This document shows, in pieces, positions 17,226 to 25,834 of a DNA stretch of 64,000 nt. The stretch covers positions 16,270 through 80,269 of the forward strand of contig DATKMS010000023.1 in NCBI GenBank assembly GCA_035541735.1. Reading direction: 5' to 3'. Below the pieces are notes generated by a model, which saw nothing but the letters and a program-made list of their open reading frames with translations, searched no databases and was not told the DNA's origin. Source of the DNA: DATKMS01 sp035541735. Lineage in GTDB: Bacteria; Desulfobacterota; Binatia; HRBIN30. Made by a program: the position numbers and the translations under genes. Each line of letters starts with the position of its first letter. Within the stretch, counting starts at the first letter, position 1.

Positions 17226-17247
17226 GAAGTCCTCCACGTTTCAGTTG

Positions 17248-19137
17248 TCAGTTGTACGCCATCCGTAGCCCGGCGAAGACCCAGCGCCCCGGCCCCGGGG
17301 AGCCGAGCTTGTCCTGGTGCTCATCGTCGAGCAGGTTGTCGGCACCGACGAAGAGCTGCAGGCGATTGTCGAACTGTTTCGTCAGTTGCGCGTTGAACAG
17401 CGTGTAGCTGTTGACCGTCACGTCGCTGCCGAAGCGGTCGAGCTGCTCTGAGGTGTAGAGGCCTTCGAGCCGCACGATGAACTCCCAGGGCAAGAAGACG
17501 CGCAGGATGCCGTTGAAGCGGTGCGGTGGGCGGTGCTGGACGTCGGACTCGCTGGTCCCGGCACGCGTGGTGCTGCTCGCCTGCGTGTTGAGATAGGTGT
17601 AGTTGACGTCGAGACGCACCCAGTCGATCGGCGTCCCACCGAGGGCGACCTCGAGACCCTGCAGCGTCGCATCCTGGATGTTCACCGCCTGCCCGTTGTC
17701 GCCACCCTGGTTCTCGATCAGGTCGCTCACGTCGCTGCGGAACAGATTCAGATCCGCAGACCCCTGGGGGAACTGCAGGTGGTGGCCGATCTCATAGACA
17801 ATCGCGATCTCGGGCTTGAGATTGGGATTGCCCTGCACCGGATCGAACAGCTCGCGCAAGGTCGGGAAGCGGAGCTTGCGGCTGATGGCAGCACGCGACG
17901 TGCCGTAGCGGCCGAAGTCCACAGCGACGCCGCCTTGCGGATCGAGCTCCCACTGCGTGCTCGCACCGCCGCCGCCCTGCAGGTCGAAGCTCATCCCCGT
18001 GACCAGCGAGATGCGGTCGCTCACCAGGTACACGTTCTCCGCCGCCACGCTGCTGATGGTGATGTGCGGATTCACGCTCGGGCTGCCGACGTTGTCGAAG
18101 ACATCGGCCGCGGCCCGCCGCACCTGCACGGTTGCCGCCAGGGAGTCCGCAGCGGCGAGCTCGGCGGTGAGGCGGCCGACGCCACCGGCTTCGTCACTGT
18201 TCGCCTGCCTGGTCACCGCCTGCTGTGTGAAGCTGGCGTCGGTGAACTGACTCTCCTTGGTGTCGTAGGCCGTGTAGAAAAACGCGGCCGCAGCTCCGAG
18301 GCTCGGCGTCAGGCGCTGCTCCCAGCCGGCTTGCCCATGCCACAAATTCTGGTTGTCGTTGCGCAGAAACGGTCCGAGGAAGGCCGTCGTGCTCGGCGGG
18401 ATGCCGAAGCTCTGGGTCGACCCGAGGAACGCCAGGTGCGCATGCCCTTGATCGGAGTAGTCATAGCTCAGCGTGCTGAAGAGGCTCTTCTGGTTGACAT
18501 CGCTGTTGAGGCGGAGGCCCCCGTTCTCCCAGCGGCGGTGCGAGGGGGGAAGTTCGTCGAAGTCGCCGGGCAGCGGAAACCCCGGGCTCGTCAGATAGCG
18601 GCCGCCCAGCAGCCCGACGACACCGTCGCGCGACACCGCACCGCTGGCGCGCGCATCCCAGAAGTCCGAATTGCGCCAGATGGTCGACGCGCTCGCGCTG
18701 ACCGGTCCGGGCGGATGGTAGGTCGTCATCTTCACCGTCCCACCCATCCCGTTCGGGCCGAAGAGCGAGGACGACGGTCCGCGATCGACCTCCACCGCAT
18801 CAAGCATCTCGATGGGGAAAAGGTTCAGATTGATAATGCCGTTCCAGGGTTCGTAGACCGGCACGCCATTGAGCGTAAACAGAACGGCACGTTGATCGAA
18901 CCCGCGCACGTCGAGGCGCGGTTCGCCGCGGCCGCCGTCGCGCTGATTGACGCCGGGCGTGAGGTTCAACACGGCGCCAAGCTCGTCCTTGTGCGAATCG
19001 ATCAGCTCCTCGCGGTCCACTTCGCTGCGCGCCGGCAGCAAAGCGTCGACCCGGCTCGCCTGCACCGTGATCTCCTTCATCTGGATGGGCTCCTCACACC
19101 AAGCGCGCCACGGCACGAGAACCAGCAGGCTACTCAT
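17248..19137 (-). CDS. TonB-dependent outer-membrane receptor
   Basis: A 629-residue receptor. After a short signal-like start (MSSLLVLVPWRAWC) comes a TonB-box-like segment MKEITVQAS, the plug domain (REELIDSHKDELGAVLNLTPG, LDVRGFDQRAVLFTLNGVPV, DAVEVDRGPSSSLFGPNGMGG) and a 22-strand-type barrel with a terminal aromatic strand RWVFAGLRMAYN (ending Y-N). Internal landmarks are KLRFPTLRELFDPVQGNPNLKPE, a consensus of siderophore/vitamin-type receptors, and LFVGADNLLDDEHQD. Its ATG (19135-19137) shares one base with the TGA of the S-component gene, so it is translationally coupled to the ECF transporter. It probably brings the same substrate across the outer membrane. Confidence 0.92.
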   Translation of the reverse strand: MSSLLVLVPWRAWCEEPIQMKEITVQASRVDALLPARSEVDREELIDSHKDELGAVLNLTPGVNQRDGGRGEPRLDVRGFDQRAVLFTLNGVPVYEPWNGIINLNLFPIEMLDAVEVDRGPSSSLFGPNGMGGTVKMTTYHPPGPVSASASTIWRNSDFWDARASGAVSRDGVVGLLGGRYLTSPGFPLPGDFDELPPSHRRWENGGLRLNSDVNQKSLFSTLSYDYSDQGHAHLAFLGSTQSFGIPPSTTAFLGPFLRNDNQNLWHGQAGWEQRLTPSLGAAAAFFYTAYDTKESQFTDASFTQQAVTRQANSDEAGGVGRLTAELAAADSLAATVQVRRAAADVFDNVGSPSVNPHITISSVAAENVYLVSDRISLVTGMSFDLQGGGGASTQWELDPQGGVAVDFGRYGTSRAAISRKLRFPTLRELFDPVQGNPNLKPEIAIVYEIGHHLQFPQGSADLNLFRSDVSDLIENQGGDNGQAVNIQDATLQGLEVALGGTPIDWVRLDVNYTYLNTQASSTTRAGTSESDVQHRPPHRFNGILRVFLPWEFIVRLEGLYTSEQLDRFGSDVTVNSYTLFNAQLTKQFDNRLQLFVGADNLLDDEHQDKLGSPGPGRWVFAGLRMAYN

Positions 19138-19676
19138 CACCGCCGCGCGGCGAGATATGCGAAAAACCCGGCGCGGCGCAGCGCCGCGAGCACGAGCGCG
19201 CCGAGATAGCCGCCAGCCAGACCGAAGACCGTATGGGTCAGGGCGGGATACGTCCGCCCCACGACGAGAAACCCGGTGGGTATGCCGATCCATAGCTCCA
19301 GCAGCACCTTCACGCCGAGCTTCGCGAGGTTGCCCACGAGCCCGGCAACGGCACAGGTCAATGCCCCCGATGGCAACAGCCCGGAAATCAAGTCCACACC
19401 CGCGCCGGCCGCCGTGTACGACAAGAGAGTGTCGAGACCTCCCTTGTCTCCCACACCAACGAATGCTGCCAGCAAGCCACTGAACACACCGACGCAGGAT
19501 GCCGCGCCGAGCTTCGGCACCATGCCGCGGACAATCACCAGGAGTGCCATCCACACCACGCCCGAGTGTCCGGGCAACTTCACCGGCAGGCGCAGCGCCA
19601 CGTTGCCCACCACCACCAGCGCGGCGAACACGGCGAGCAACAGCAGCTCGAAGGTGGAGAAGTACGTGCGCCCCAT
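19137..19676 (-). CDS. ECF transporter S component (substrate-binding membrane protein), substrate unknown
   Basis: A 179-residue integral membrane protein with about six hydrophobic segments, the size and layout of an energy-coupling-factor S component. Segments include LLLLAVFAALVVVGNVALRL, VVWMALLVIVRGMVP, GAASCVGVFSGLLAAFVGVG, AGAGVDLISGLLP and VFGLAGGYLGALVLAALR; the first helix carries the A-x-x-x-A-like small-residue spacing used to dock on EcfT. ATG 19676 lies eight bases after the EcfT stop; upstream Met codons overlap EcfT. It does not match the BioY, ThiT, RibU or CbiM signatures I know, so the ligand is open. Position between EcfT and a TonB receptor argues for a substrate needing active uptake over both membranes. 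Confidence 0.82.
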   Translation of the reverse strand: MGRTYFSTFELLLLAVFAALVVVGNVALRLPVKLPGHSGVVWMALLVIVRGMVPKLGAASCVGVFSGLLAAFVGVGDKGGLDTLLSYTAAGAGVDLISGLLPSGALTCAVAGLVGNLAKLGVKVLLELWIGIPTGFLVVGRTYPALTHTVFGLAGGYLGALVLAALRRAGFFAYLAARR

Positions 19677-19683
19677 GCCGTGC

Positions 19684-20394
19684 TCAGCGCAACAAGAACG
19701 AGGTCCCAAGCACCAGCGCCGTGGCCGCCAGCAACGCGTGATCAACCGGCCGTAGCCGCAGCACGCGATACGCGCGGCGCTCGGGTGACTCGAAACCGCG
19801 CGCTGCGGCGGCCTCGCTGATCGCCCACGCGTGCTGGGTCGCCAGCACGATGGCCGGCATGACCAGCGCCGCGACGCGCGTCAGATCCGCGCCGCGCAGT
19901 TCCCACCAGTGGGTCCGCGCCGGCGCACTCTCGATCCCGCGCGCCTGCTGCGCTTCGAGGATGCCCCGCCATTCGCGCTCCATGAGACCCAGCGATCCGA
20001 ACGCGGTGGCAAATGCGAACGCCAAGCGCGGCGGCAGGCCGAGCCGTTCACCCGCCAAGCGCAGCTCGTCCGGAGTGGTGGTGGCGAAGATGAGGATGCA
20101 GGACGATGTCAGGAGCGCGAGCCGTAGCGTGATCAAGGCAGCGAAGGCGAGGCTGACGAACACCCAGTCGAGCAGGAAGAGGACGGCAAACCACAGCCGC
20201 CCGCGCCAGAGCTGTGCGGCGGCAGGCCGTGCTACATCCGCAACCACGAGCAAGCCGACAAAGCACGCAGCAACCAGCGCCAACGATGGCAACGGCAGCC
20301 CCGCCGCCGCAGACGTGGCGACCGCCAGGGCGATCTTGGTGCGCGGATCGATCTGGCGCAGAAAAGAGTCCTGCACGACGAGCGGTCGCCTCAT
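19684..20394 (-). CDS. ecfT: ECF transporter T component (EcfT)
   Basis: A 236-residue membrane coupling protein of an ECF importer. It begins RRPLVVQDSFLRQIDPRTKIALAV, the typical EcfT start with the D-P-R-T-K motif, and has several membrane segments. The two Ala-Arg-Gly coupling motifs that dock into the ATPases are both there: EAQQARGIES and EAAAARGFESPER, about 55 residues apart. ATG 20394 overlaps the stop of the upstream ATPase gene (ATGA), so translation is coupled. It anchors the fused ATPase and the S component in the inner membrane. Confidence 0.92.
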   Translation of the reverse strand: MRRPLVVQDSFLRQIDPRTKIALAVATSAAAGLPLPSLALVAACFVGLLVVADVARPAAAQLWRGRLWFAVLFLLDWVFVSLAFAALITLRLALLTSSCILIFATTTPDELRLAGERLGLPPRLAFAFATAFGSLGLMEREWRGILEAQQARGIESAPARTHWWELRGADLTRVAALVMPAIVLATQHAWAISEAAAARGFESPERRAYRVLRLRPVDHALLAATALVLGTSFLLR

Positions 20395-21755
20395 ACCGTC
20401 GCGTGGCATCGCTCCTCGTCTTCTGGTTGCCGCAACGCCGTCGCATTCCGATGCGCCGCGATCCGCCCGTTGTGCAGCCGGATGAACTCGTCGCACCACT
20501 CCGCTGCCCACTCCACGTCGTGCGTCGCTACTAGGCACAGGTACCCCGCCGCAGCGAGGTGACGCACGACGCGACCGATCCGTCGGCGATGTTGGTCGTC
20601 CTGTCCGAGAGTTGGCTCGTCGAGACACAGGCCACGGAGGCCGGGACGCGTCAGCAAGATCGCCAGCGCCAAGCGCTTCTTCTCCCCCTCGCTGAGCAGC
20701 AACGGCGGCGTGTACTCGTACGGCGCCAGGCCGGACAGTTCGAGAGCGCTGCCGTAGAGGTCTGCGTCGATGCCGCCGTTGCCGAAGAGGATCTCCTGGC
20801 GCACCGTTGGATTGAAGATCTGCTGATCCGGGTTCTGGAAGCACAGGCCGAGATGCCGACCGCCACTGTCGTCGTGAATGTCTCCGTCGAACGGCTGCAG
20901 CCCGGCCAACGCGCGCAGCAACGTCGTCTTGCCCGCACCGTTGGCTCCCAGTAGGGCAACCACCCGCCCGCCCGCAAGCGTCAGATCGATGTCCTCCAGG
21001 ACGCGCCGCCGGCCCAGCGTGACTGCGAGGTTGCGGACGCGCAAACGCCAAGGAGCCACTCGCCGCCACTCCGGCAACGACACCTCCGCCAGCGGTGCGC
21101 GCGCCAGCACGTGGGGTCGGGCGTCCTCACGCCAGCCATTTTGGGGCAGCCGGTGCTCAAAGGCGAGCAGCGCCGTCCCTTCGCGGCGCAGACGCTGCAG
21201 GTGATCGGCGATGTCCGCCGCCGCCCGGGTGTCGAGCATGGAGAAGGCCTCGTCGAGAATGATGACCTGCGGCCGGCGTGCCGCGATCGAGGCGAGGACG
21301 AGCCTCTGTTGCTCGCCGCCGCTCAGCGTGTGTGGGTCGCGGTCCGCCATGCTGCGCAGGCCGAACGCGTCGAGCGTCGCGTCGAGGCGCGTCTGCATCT
21401 CTGCTCGCGACACGCCGAGGTTCTCGAGGCCGAAGAGCACCTCGTCGCGCACCGTCGCGGCGAGCAGTTGTGCCGCCGGATTCTGGCCGACGAGGCCGAC
21501 GCGCCCGCTGAGCTGCCACAGCGGCGTGTCCACGGTGCGCTGGCCATCGACCTGCACCGCGCCGCTGAACGTGCCATGGTACAGGTGCGGAATCAGCCCG
21601 GCCAGCATGCGCGCGAAAGTGCTCTTGCCGCAGCCGGATGGGCCGCGGATATGGTGCAGCTCGCCGCCGTGCACCGAGAGGGAAAAGGGACCGACGGCAT
21701 GTTCGCGGCCGGGATAGTGGAAGGCCGCCTGCGACGCCTCGAGGAGTGGCGTCAC
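20391..21755 (-). CDS. ECF transporter ATPase, two EcfA domains fused in one chain
   Basis: A 454-residue double ABC ATPase. First domain: Walker A GPSGCGKST, signature LSGGEQQR, Walker B VIILDEAFSMLD, H-loop His in AFEHR. Second domain: Walker A GANGAGKTT, Q-loop CFQNPDQQIF, signature LSEGEKKR, Walker B LCLDEPTLGQDD, H-loop VATHDVEW. Both halves look catalytically competent. In most ECF systems A and A' are separate genes; here one polypeptide supplies both. The start is GTG 21755, preceded by CAGGAGGA and overlapping the previous stop as GTGA; an ATG further up lies inside the upstream gene. Energises uptake with EcfT (20394) and the S protein (19676). Confidence 0.93.
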   Translation of the reverse strand: MTPLLEASQAAFHYPGREHAVGPFSLSVHGGELHHIRGPSGCGKSTFARMLAGLIPHLYHGTFSGAVQVDGQRTVDTPLWQLSGRVGLVGQNPAAQLLAATVRDEVLFGLENLGVSRAEMQTRLDATLDAFGLRSMADRDPHTLSGGEQQRLVLASIAARRPQVIILDEAFSMLDTRAAADIADHLQRLRREGTALLAFEHRLPQNGWREDARPHVLARAPLAEVSLPEWRRVAPWRLRVRNLAVTLGRRRVLEDIDLTLAGGRVVALLGANGAGKTTLLRALAGLQPFDGDIHDDSGGRHLGLCFQNPDQQIFNPTVRQEILFGNGGIDADLYGSALELSGLAPYEYTPPLLLSEGEKKRLALAILLTRPGLRGLCLDEPTLGQDDQHRRRIGRVVRHLAAAGYLCLVATHDVEWAAEWCDEFIRLHNGRIAAHRNATALRQPEDEERCHATV

Positions 21756-22510
21756 TGTTCCTCCTGCCCCTCGCCATCGCCGTGGCATTGCTTGCGATCG
21801 AAGCAGCACCAGCCGTCTTCCGTGCGTTCGAGCAGAAGCACCGGGCGCCCGCCGATGAGGCGGGGACGCACGCGGTCGTAGGTAATAACGTCCACGTCCG
21901 CCGGCACCGCATCGCCGTTGCGCGACACCGAGAGCAGCGCGATGCCCTTCTGCCGCAGCGCGTTGGCGGGTAGGCGCTCGCCCAGATCGCGCAAGCCGCC
22001 GGCCAACTCGAGGAAGCGACCCGCGTTGCCTTCCGCCGTCAGGCCGACGGCCGCGAGCGCACCGATGATGCCATCGCCGCTGCCGCCCAATTCCTCCAAG
22101 CGCACGCCCTCGCGCTGCGCCAACCTCGCCGCGTCTGCCTTGTTCAACACCTCGCTGCTGGCGCGCCAGCCCCAGGCGACGACCGCCGCGCCGACGGACT
22201 CGCGCGGCGCCAGACAGAGGCCAGGATCAGAACCCTGTGCGGCCCGCGATCCGACGTAGCGCGCAGCCTCTTCAAAGACGCGCGGCGCCGCGCCGTTGCC
22301 GTCGCGCGGCATATCGAGGATCAGACAGGCCGGGCTGTTGTGACTGGTGTACGGAATGCGGGGGTCAACCAGCAACTGCTGGCGGACCACCCCGATGAGT
22401 GTGGCCAGGCCGGCGTGCTCCAAATGCGCGCCGAGATCGCGCGCCAACCGCCCGGTCCCGGGTTTGTGACCGAGGACGTCCGTGTCATCGACGCCGAGGA
22501 GAGCGTACAT
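21752..22510 (-). CDS. TiaS/COG1571-like protein in an ECF transporter operon
   Basis: A 252-residue protein whose N-terminus LLGVDDTDVLGHKPGTGRLARDLG matches the ATP-binding start of TiaS (tRNA-Ile2 2-agmatinylcytidine synthetase) and related DUF1743 proteins, usually G-I-D-D-T-D-S-x-x-G-x-G-T. Further conserved-looking parts are YTSHNSPACLILD, PGLCLAPRESVGAAVVAWG and GGSGDGIIGALAAVGL. It lacks the OB-fold and zinc ribbon that full TiaS uses for tRNA, so tRNA modification is unlikely; a small-molecule kinase or ligase role is possible. ATG 22510 follows GAGGTGATCC. It is first in the operon TiaS-like, EcfA-A, EcfT, S, TonB receptor, with a palindromic operator 94 bases upstream. Confidence 0.72.
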   Translation of the reverse strand: MYALLGVDDTDVLGHKPGTGRLARDLGAHLEHAGLATLIGVVRQQLLVDPRIPYTSHNSPACLILDMPRDGNGAAPRVFEEAARYVGSRAAQGSDPGLCLAPRESVGAAVVAWGWRASSEVLNKADAARLAQREGVRLEELGGSGDGIIGALAAVGLTAEGNAGRFLELAGGLRDLGERLPANALRQKGIALLSVSRNGDAVPADVDVITYDRVRPRLIGGRPVLLLERTEDGWCCFDRKQCHGDGEGQEEQ

Positions 22511-22603
22511 AGGATCACCTCACAATCGAGCTGATGCGTGCCAGATCCAAGCACCGGCCGCACCTGGCCCCGCGATTCAAGAACGCGACACCGCACTGAC
22601 CGC

Positions 22604-22624
22604 ACTATAGGTAGCGCCTATAGT
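22604..22624 (-). promoter_or_regulatory. Palindromic operator in front of the TiaS-ECF-TonB operon
   Basis: ACTATAGG, five bases, CCTATAGT: a perfect 8+8 inverted repeat. 17 of its 21 positions match the site at 28343-28363 directly upstream of the PadR-PBP regulator gene. Probably the binding site of that regulator. Confidence 0.7.
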
Positions 22625-22689
22625 CGGGCGGGGTGGCGGAAGTCAACCCACGACTGCACTGACGCAGAGGCCTTCCTTGAGCCACCGCG

Positions 22690-24144
22690 TTAGCGCTTCG
22701 GTTCGTAACCCACCGGGAGGTTGATCTGCTTTGATTCGAGGTAGGCCGCTAGCCCTTCGGGACCGAGCTCGCGGCCCAGCCCGGAGGCCTTGAAGCCGCC
22801 GAACGGTGCGCTGAACTCCATGGCAAAGCCGTTGACGGTATAGGTGCCCGTGCGGACGCGCCGGGCAATGTCGAGGCCGCGGTCGACATCCGCCGACCAC
22901 ACCGAGCCCGACAACCCATAATCGGAGTCGTTGGCGAGGCGCACCGCGTCGTCAACATCGTCGTACGGAATCACCGCCAGCACGGGGCCGAAGATCTCCT
23001 CGCGCGCGATGCGCATGCGGTTGTCGACGTCGGCAAAGACCGTCGGCTCGACATACCAGCCGCGCCTCATGCCGGCGGGCCGCCCGCCACCACAGACGAC
23101 GCGGGCCCCTTCTTCACGTCCGATACGGATGTAGCCCTCGACCCGGTCGCGTTGCCGCGCCGCCACCAGCGGCCCCACCACGGTAATGGGATCCATTGGA
23201 TCACCCACCGGGACCGCCGCAACCGCGGCTGCCAGAGCGTCGACCACCTCGGCATACCGCCGGCGCGAGGCCAGGATGCGCGTCTGTGCGACACACGCCT
23301 GGCCGTTGTTCATGATCGCAGCGGGCAGCAAGCCCGCGATGGTAGGCGTCAGGTCGGCATCGTCGAGAATGACGGCCGCCGACTTGCCGCCGAGCTCGAG
23401 GGTGACGCGCTTCAGTTGCTCGCCACAGATCGCCGCAATGCGACGGCCCACCGCGGTGTTCCCGGTGAAGGCGACCTTGTCGATCCCCGCATGGCGGACC
23501 AGATACTCGCCCACCTCACGACCGGCGGGGACGATGTTGACGACACCTTGCGGAACGCCCGCCGTCTGCAGCGCCTCTGCCAGGAGCATCGCGTCGAGCG
23601 GCGTCTCGGGCGCCGGCTTGACGACGACCGTCGCCCCCGCGGCCAGTGCCGGCCCGAGCTTGAGCATGATCGCAAACAGCGGGACGTTCCACGGGACGAT
23701 GCACGCAGCAACGCCAACGGGCTCACGCCGCACCAGCGCCGGCCCCTGGAGGCCGGGACGGACATCTTCAAAGGCAAACGTGCGCGCCAGCTGGGCGTAG
23801 TAGTCGAGCACCATCCACGCGGCCATCGCCTGACCGAGATTGGAGAAGGAGATGGGACACCCCATCTCGGCGGTGATGGTCATGGCGATCTCTGCGGAGC
23901 GCTCCTGCAGGACGCCAACCAACCGGCCCATGACCTCGGCGCGCTCCGCTGGCTCCATCCAGGGCCAGGGGCCGCGGTCGAAGGCCGCGCGTGCAGCCGC
24001 AACCGCACGGTCGACATCGGCCTCGCGCGCCTCCGGCACGCGTCCGACGACCTCCTCGCTGTGTGGTGAGATTACATCGATCTTGGCGGCGGTGGCGGGC
24101 GCAACCCATTCACCGCCGATGAAGAGCTTGTTGTACGTCTGCAC
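22690..24144 (-). CDS. NAD(P)-dependent aldehyde dehydrogenase (copy 1 of 3)
   Basis: A 484-residue ALDH-superfamily enzyme oxidising an aldehyde to the acid. Visible: IVPWNVPLFAI (conserved Asn of the oxyanion site), VVVKPAPETP (cofactor Lys), FTGNTAVGRRI, catalytic Glu in VTLELGGKSAAVI, catalytic Cys in MNNGQACVAQ, EEIFGPVLAVIPY, and the C-terminal FGGFKASGLGRELG. The start is GTG 24144, 21 bases after the stop of the preceding ALDH gene, with GGGGAG/GAAGG upstream. Last of three consecutive ALDH genes; the aldehyde substrate cannot be assigned. Confidence 0.93.
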   Translation of the reverse strand: MQTYNKLFIGGEWVAPATAAKIDVISPHSEEVVGRVPEAREADVDRAVAAARAAFDRGPWPWMEPAERAEVMGRLVGVLQERSAEIAMTITAEMGCPISFSNLGQAMAAWMVLDYYAQLARTFAFEDVRPGLQGPALVRREPVGVAACIVPWNVPLFAIMLKLGPALAAGATVVVKPAPETPLDAMLLAEALQTAGVPQGVVNIVPAGREVGEYLVRHAGIDKVAFTGNTAVGRRIAAICGEQLKRVTLELGGKSAAVILDDADLTPTIAGLLPAAIMNNGQACVAQTRILASRRRYAEVVDALAAAVAAVPVGDPMDPITVVGPLVAARQRDRVEGYIRIGREEGARVVCGGGRPAGMRRGWYVEPTVFADVDNRMRIAREEIFGPVLAVIPYDDVDDAVRLANDSDYGLSGSVWSADVDRGLDIARRVRTGTYTVNGFAMEFSAPFGGFKASGLGRELGPEGLAAYLESKQINLPVGYEPKR

Positions 24145-24165
24145 GCCTTCAACTCCCCGGGTACG

Positions 24166-25704
24166 CTATTGCCCGTTCCCGCTCTGCGCACCGAGATTCA
24201 CCCAGACGCTCTTGATCTGGGTGTACAGCTCCAGCGCCGCCTTGCCCATCTCGCGTCCGAAACCGCTTTGCTTGTAGCCGCCGAATGGCGAGGCGGCATC
24301 GAAAACGTTGTAACAGTTGATCCACACCGTGCCTGCCTTGAGCATCTCGGCGAGGCGATGCGCCTTCTGGATGTCACGCGTCCACACCGCGGCTGCCAGG
24401 CCATAGGTGGTGTCGTTGCCGGCAGCGGCGACCTCCGCCGGGTCCTTGAAGGGAATGGCGCACACGACGGGTCCGAAGATCTCCTCGCGCGTGATCTTCA
24501 TATCCGGTCGGACATCGGTGAACACCGTGGGCTTCACAAAATAGCCCTTGTTCAGCTCCTTCGGCCGCCCGCCACCAGCAGCCACCCGTGCACCCTGCTG
24601 CGTTCCGGCAGAGAGGTAGCCGGTGACGCGTTCGTACTGTTCACGCGAGACGAGGGGTCCCATTTCCGTCGCCGGATCCATGCCGTGACCGAGCTTGATC
24701 TTCTCCGAGTAGTCCACCAGCTTGGGCATGATCTTGTCATACGCCTTCTGCTCGATGAACAGGCGCGAGCCGGCGCAGCAGCACTGGCCGTGGTTGAAGT
24801 AGATGGCCGACGCCGCACCGACGGCGGCTTGATCGAGATCGGCGTCGGCGAAGACGATGTTGGGCGACTTGCCGCCGAGTTCGAGGGAGACGCGCTTCAA
24901 GTTGCCGGCTGCAGCGCGCATCACTTCCCGGCCCACCTCGGTGGAGCCGGTGAAGGCGACCTTGTCGAGATCGGGATGCGACGCGATCGCAGCGCCGGCG
25001 GTCGCGCCATAGCCGGTCACGATGTTCACCACACCCGGCGGGATGCCGGCCTCATCCAACAACTCACCCAGGCGGAGCGCGGACAGCGGTGTTTGCTCGG
25101 CTGGCTTGAGGACGACCGTGTTGCCGCAGGCGAGCGCCGCACCGAGCTTCCAGGCCACCATGAGCAACGGGAAGTTCCACGGAATGATCTGGCCGACGAC
25201 GCCGACCGGTTCGCGCAGCGTGTAGTTCAAGAAGCGCTGTCCGGGCGTCGACACCGGAATCGTCTCGCCCTCCACCTTCGTGGCCCAGCCAGCGTAGTAG
25301 CGGAAATGGTCGACGACGAGCGGAATGTCGGCGACGCGCGCCACGGCCAGTGGCTTGCCGTTGTCGAGCGTCTCCAGTTGCGCGAATTCCTCGGTGTGCT
25401 GCTCGATCAGGTCGGCGAGCTTCCACAAGGCGCGGCCGCGTTCCGACGGCGTCATGCGCCGCCAGGGACCGCTCTCGAAGGCGCGGCGCGCCGCGCGCAC
25501 GGCACGATCCACATCCTCCTTCTCGCCGGCGGGGACCTCAGCGAGCGGGTCCTCGGTTGCCGGATCGTACGTGGTCAGCGTCTTGCCCGACGCCGCCTCC
25601 ACCCATTTGCCGTCGATCAGCATGCGCCGCGTGCGCTCGCTGATGAACTGACGCACGGCTGGTTCGACTCCCTGATACGCTGTCTGTGGGCTCGCTGACG
25701 CCAT
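24166..25704 (-). CDS. NAD(P)-dependent aldehyde dehydrogenase (copy 2 of 3)
   Basis: A 512-residue ALDH, the most canonical of the three. Motifs: QIIPWNFPLLMVAWK, VVLKPAEQTPLSALRL, FTGSTEVGREVM, VSLELGGKSPNIVFADADLD (catalytic Glu), FNHGQCCCAGSRLF (catalytic Cys within three consecutive Cys, as in class 1/2 ALDHs), REEIFGPVVCAIPF and ASPFGGYKQSGFGREMG. AGGGAGGTGA precedes ATG 25704. The sequence resembles betaine/retinal-type ALDHs, which does not set the substrate here. The downstream ALDH starts 21 bases after its stop (one operon). A long inverted repeat separates it from the first ALDH gene. Confidence 0.94.
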   Translation of the reverse strand: MASASPQTAYQGVEPAVRQFISERTRRMLIDGKWVEAASGKTLTTYDPATEDPLAEVPAGEKEDVDRAVRAARRAFESGPWRRMTPSERGRALWKLADLIEQHTEEFAQLETLDNGKPLAVARVADIPLVVDHFRYYAGWATKVEGETIPVSTPGQRFLNYTLREPVGVVGQIIPWNFPLLMVAWKLGAALACGNTVVLKPAEQTPLSALRLGELLDEAGIPPGVVNIVTGYGATAGAAIASHPDLDKVAFTGSTEVGREVMRAAAGNLKRVSLELGGKSPNIVFADADLDQAAVGAASAIYFNHGQCCCAGSRLFIEQKAYDKIMPKLVDYSEKIKLGHGMDPATEMGPLVSREQYERVTGYLSAGTQQGARVAAGGGRPKELNKGYFVKPTVFTDVRPDMKITREEIFGPVVCAIPFKDPAEVAAAGNDTTYGLAAAVWTRDIQKAHRLAEMLKAGTVWINCYNVFDAASPFGGYKQSGFGREMGKAALELYTQIKSVWVNLGAQSGNGQ

Positions 25705-25740
25705 GAGTCACCTCCCTATTGCGCCCTGCTGAAAAGGGGC

Positions 25741-25815
25741 GTGCTCGTGCTCAGCGCAGCGGTGCTCGTAATCGTTCAGTCGCTGGGCTCCGACTACGAT
25801 TACGAGCACGAGCAC
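25741..25815. repeat. Intergenic inverted repeat of GTGCTC units
   Basis: GTGCTCGTAATCG (25762-25774) and CGATTACGAGCAC (25797-25809) form a perfect 13-base stem around a 22-base loop; the flanks (GTGCTCGTGCTC at 25741, GAGCACGAGCAC ending 25815) extend the symmetry. It lies between two ALDH genes and may end or attenuate transcription, or be an intergenic repeat family member. Confidence 0.7.
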
Positions 25816-25834
25816 GACACGCCACACCGGAGAA

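Noticed and set aside
17521..19209. 562-codon plus-strand open frame opposite the TonB receptor
   Set aside because: High-GC shadow; the minus frame has plug, barrel and C-terminal aromatic strand.
19138..19554. N-terminal extension of the TonB receptor frame up to 19554
   Set aside because: The extension overlaps the S-component gene and has Arg-rich non-family sequence; ATG 19137 is coupled to the preceding stop.
22511..22689. Small gene between the third aldehyde dehydrogenase and the TiaS-like gene
   Set aside because: No frame with a plausible start; the region holds the palindromic operator and promoter space only.
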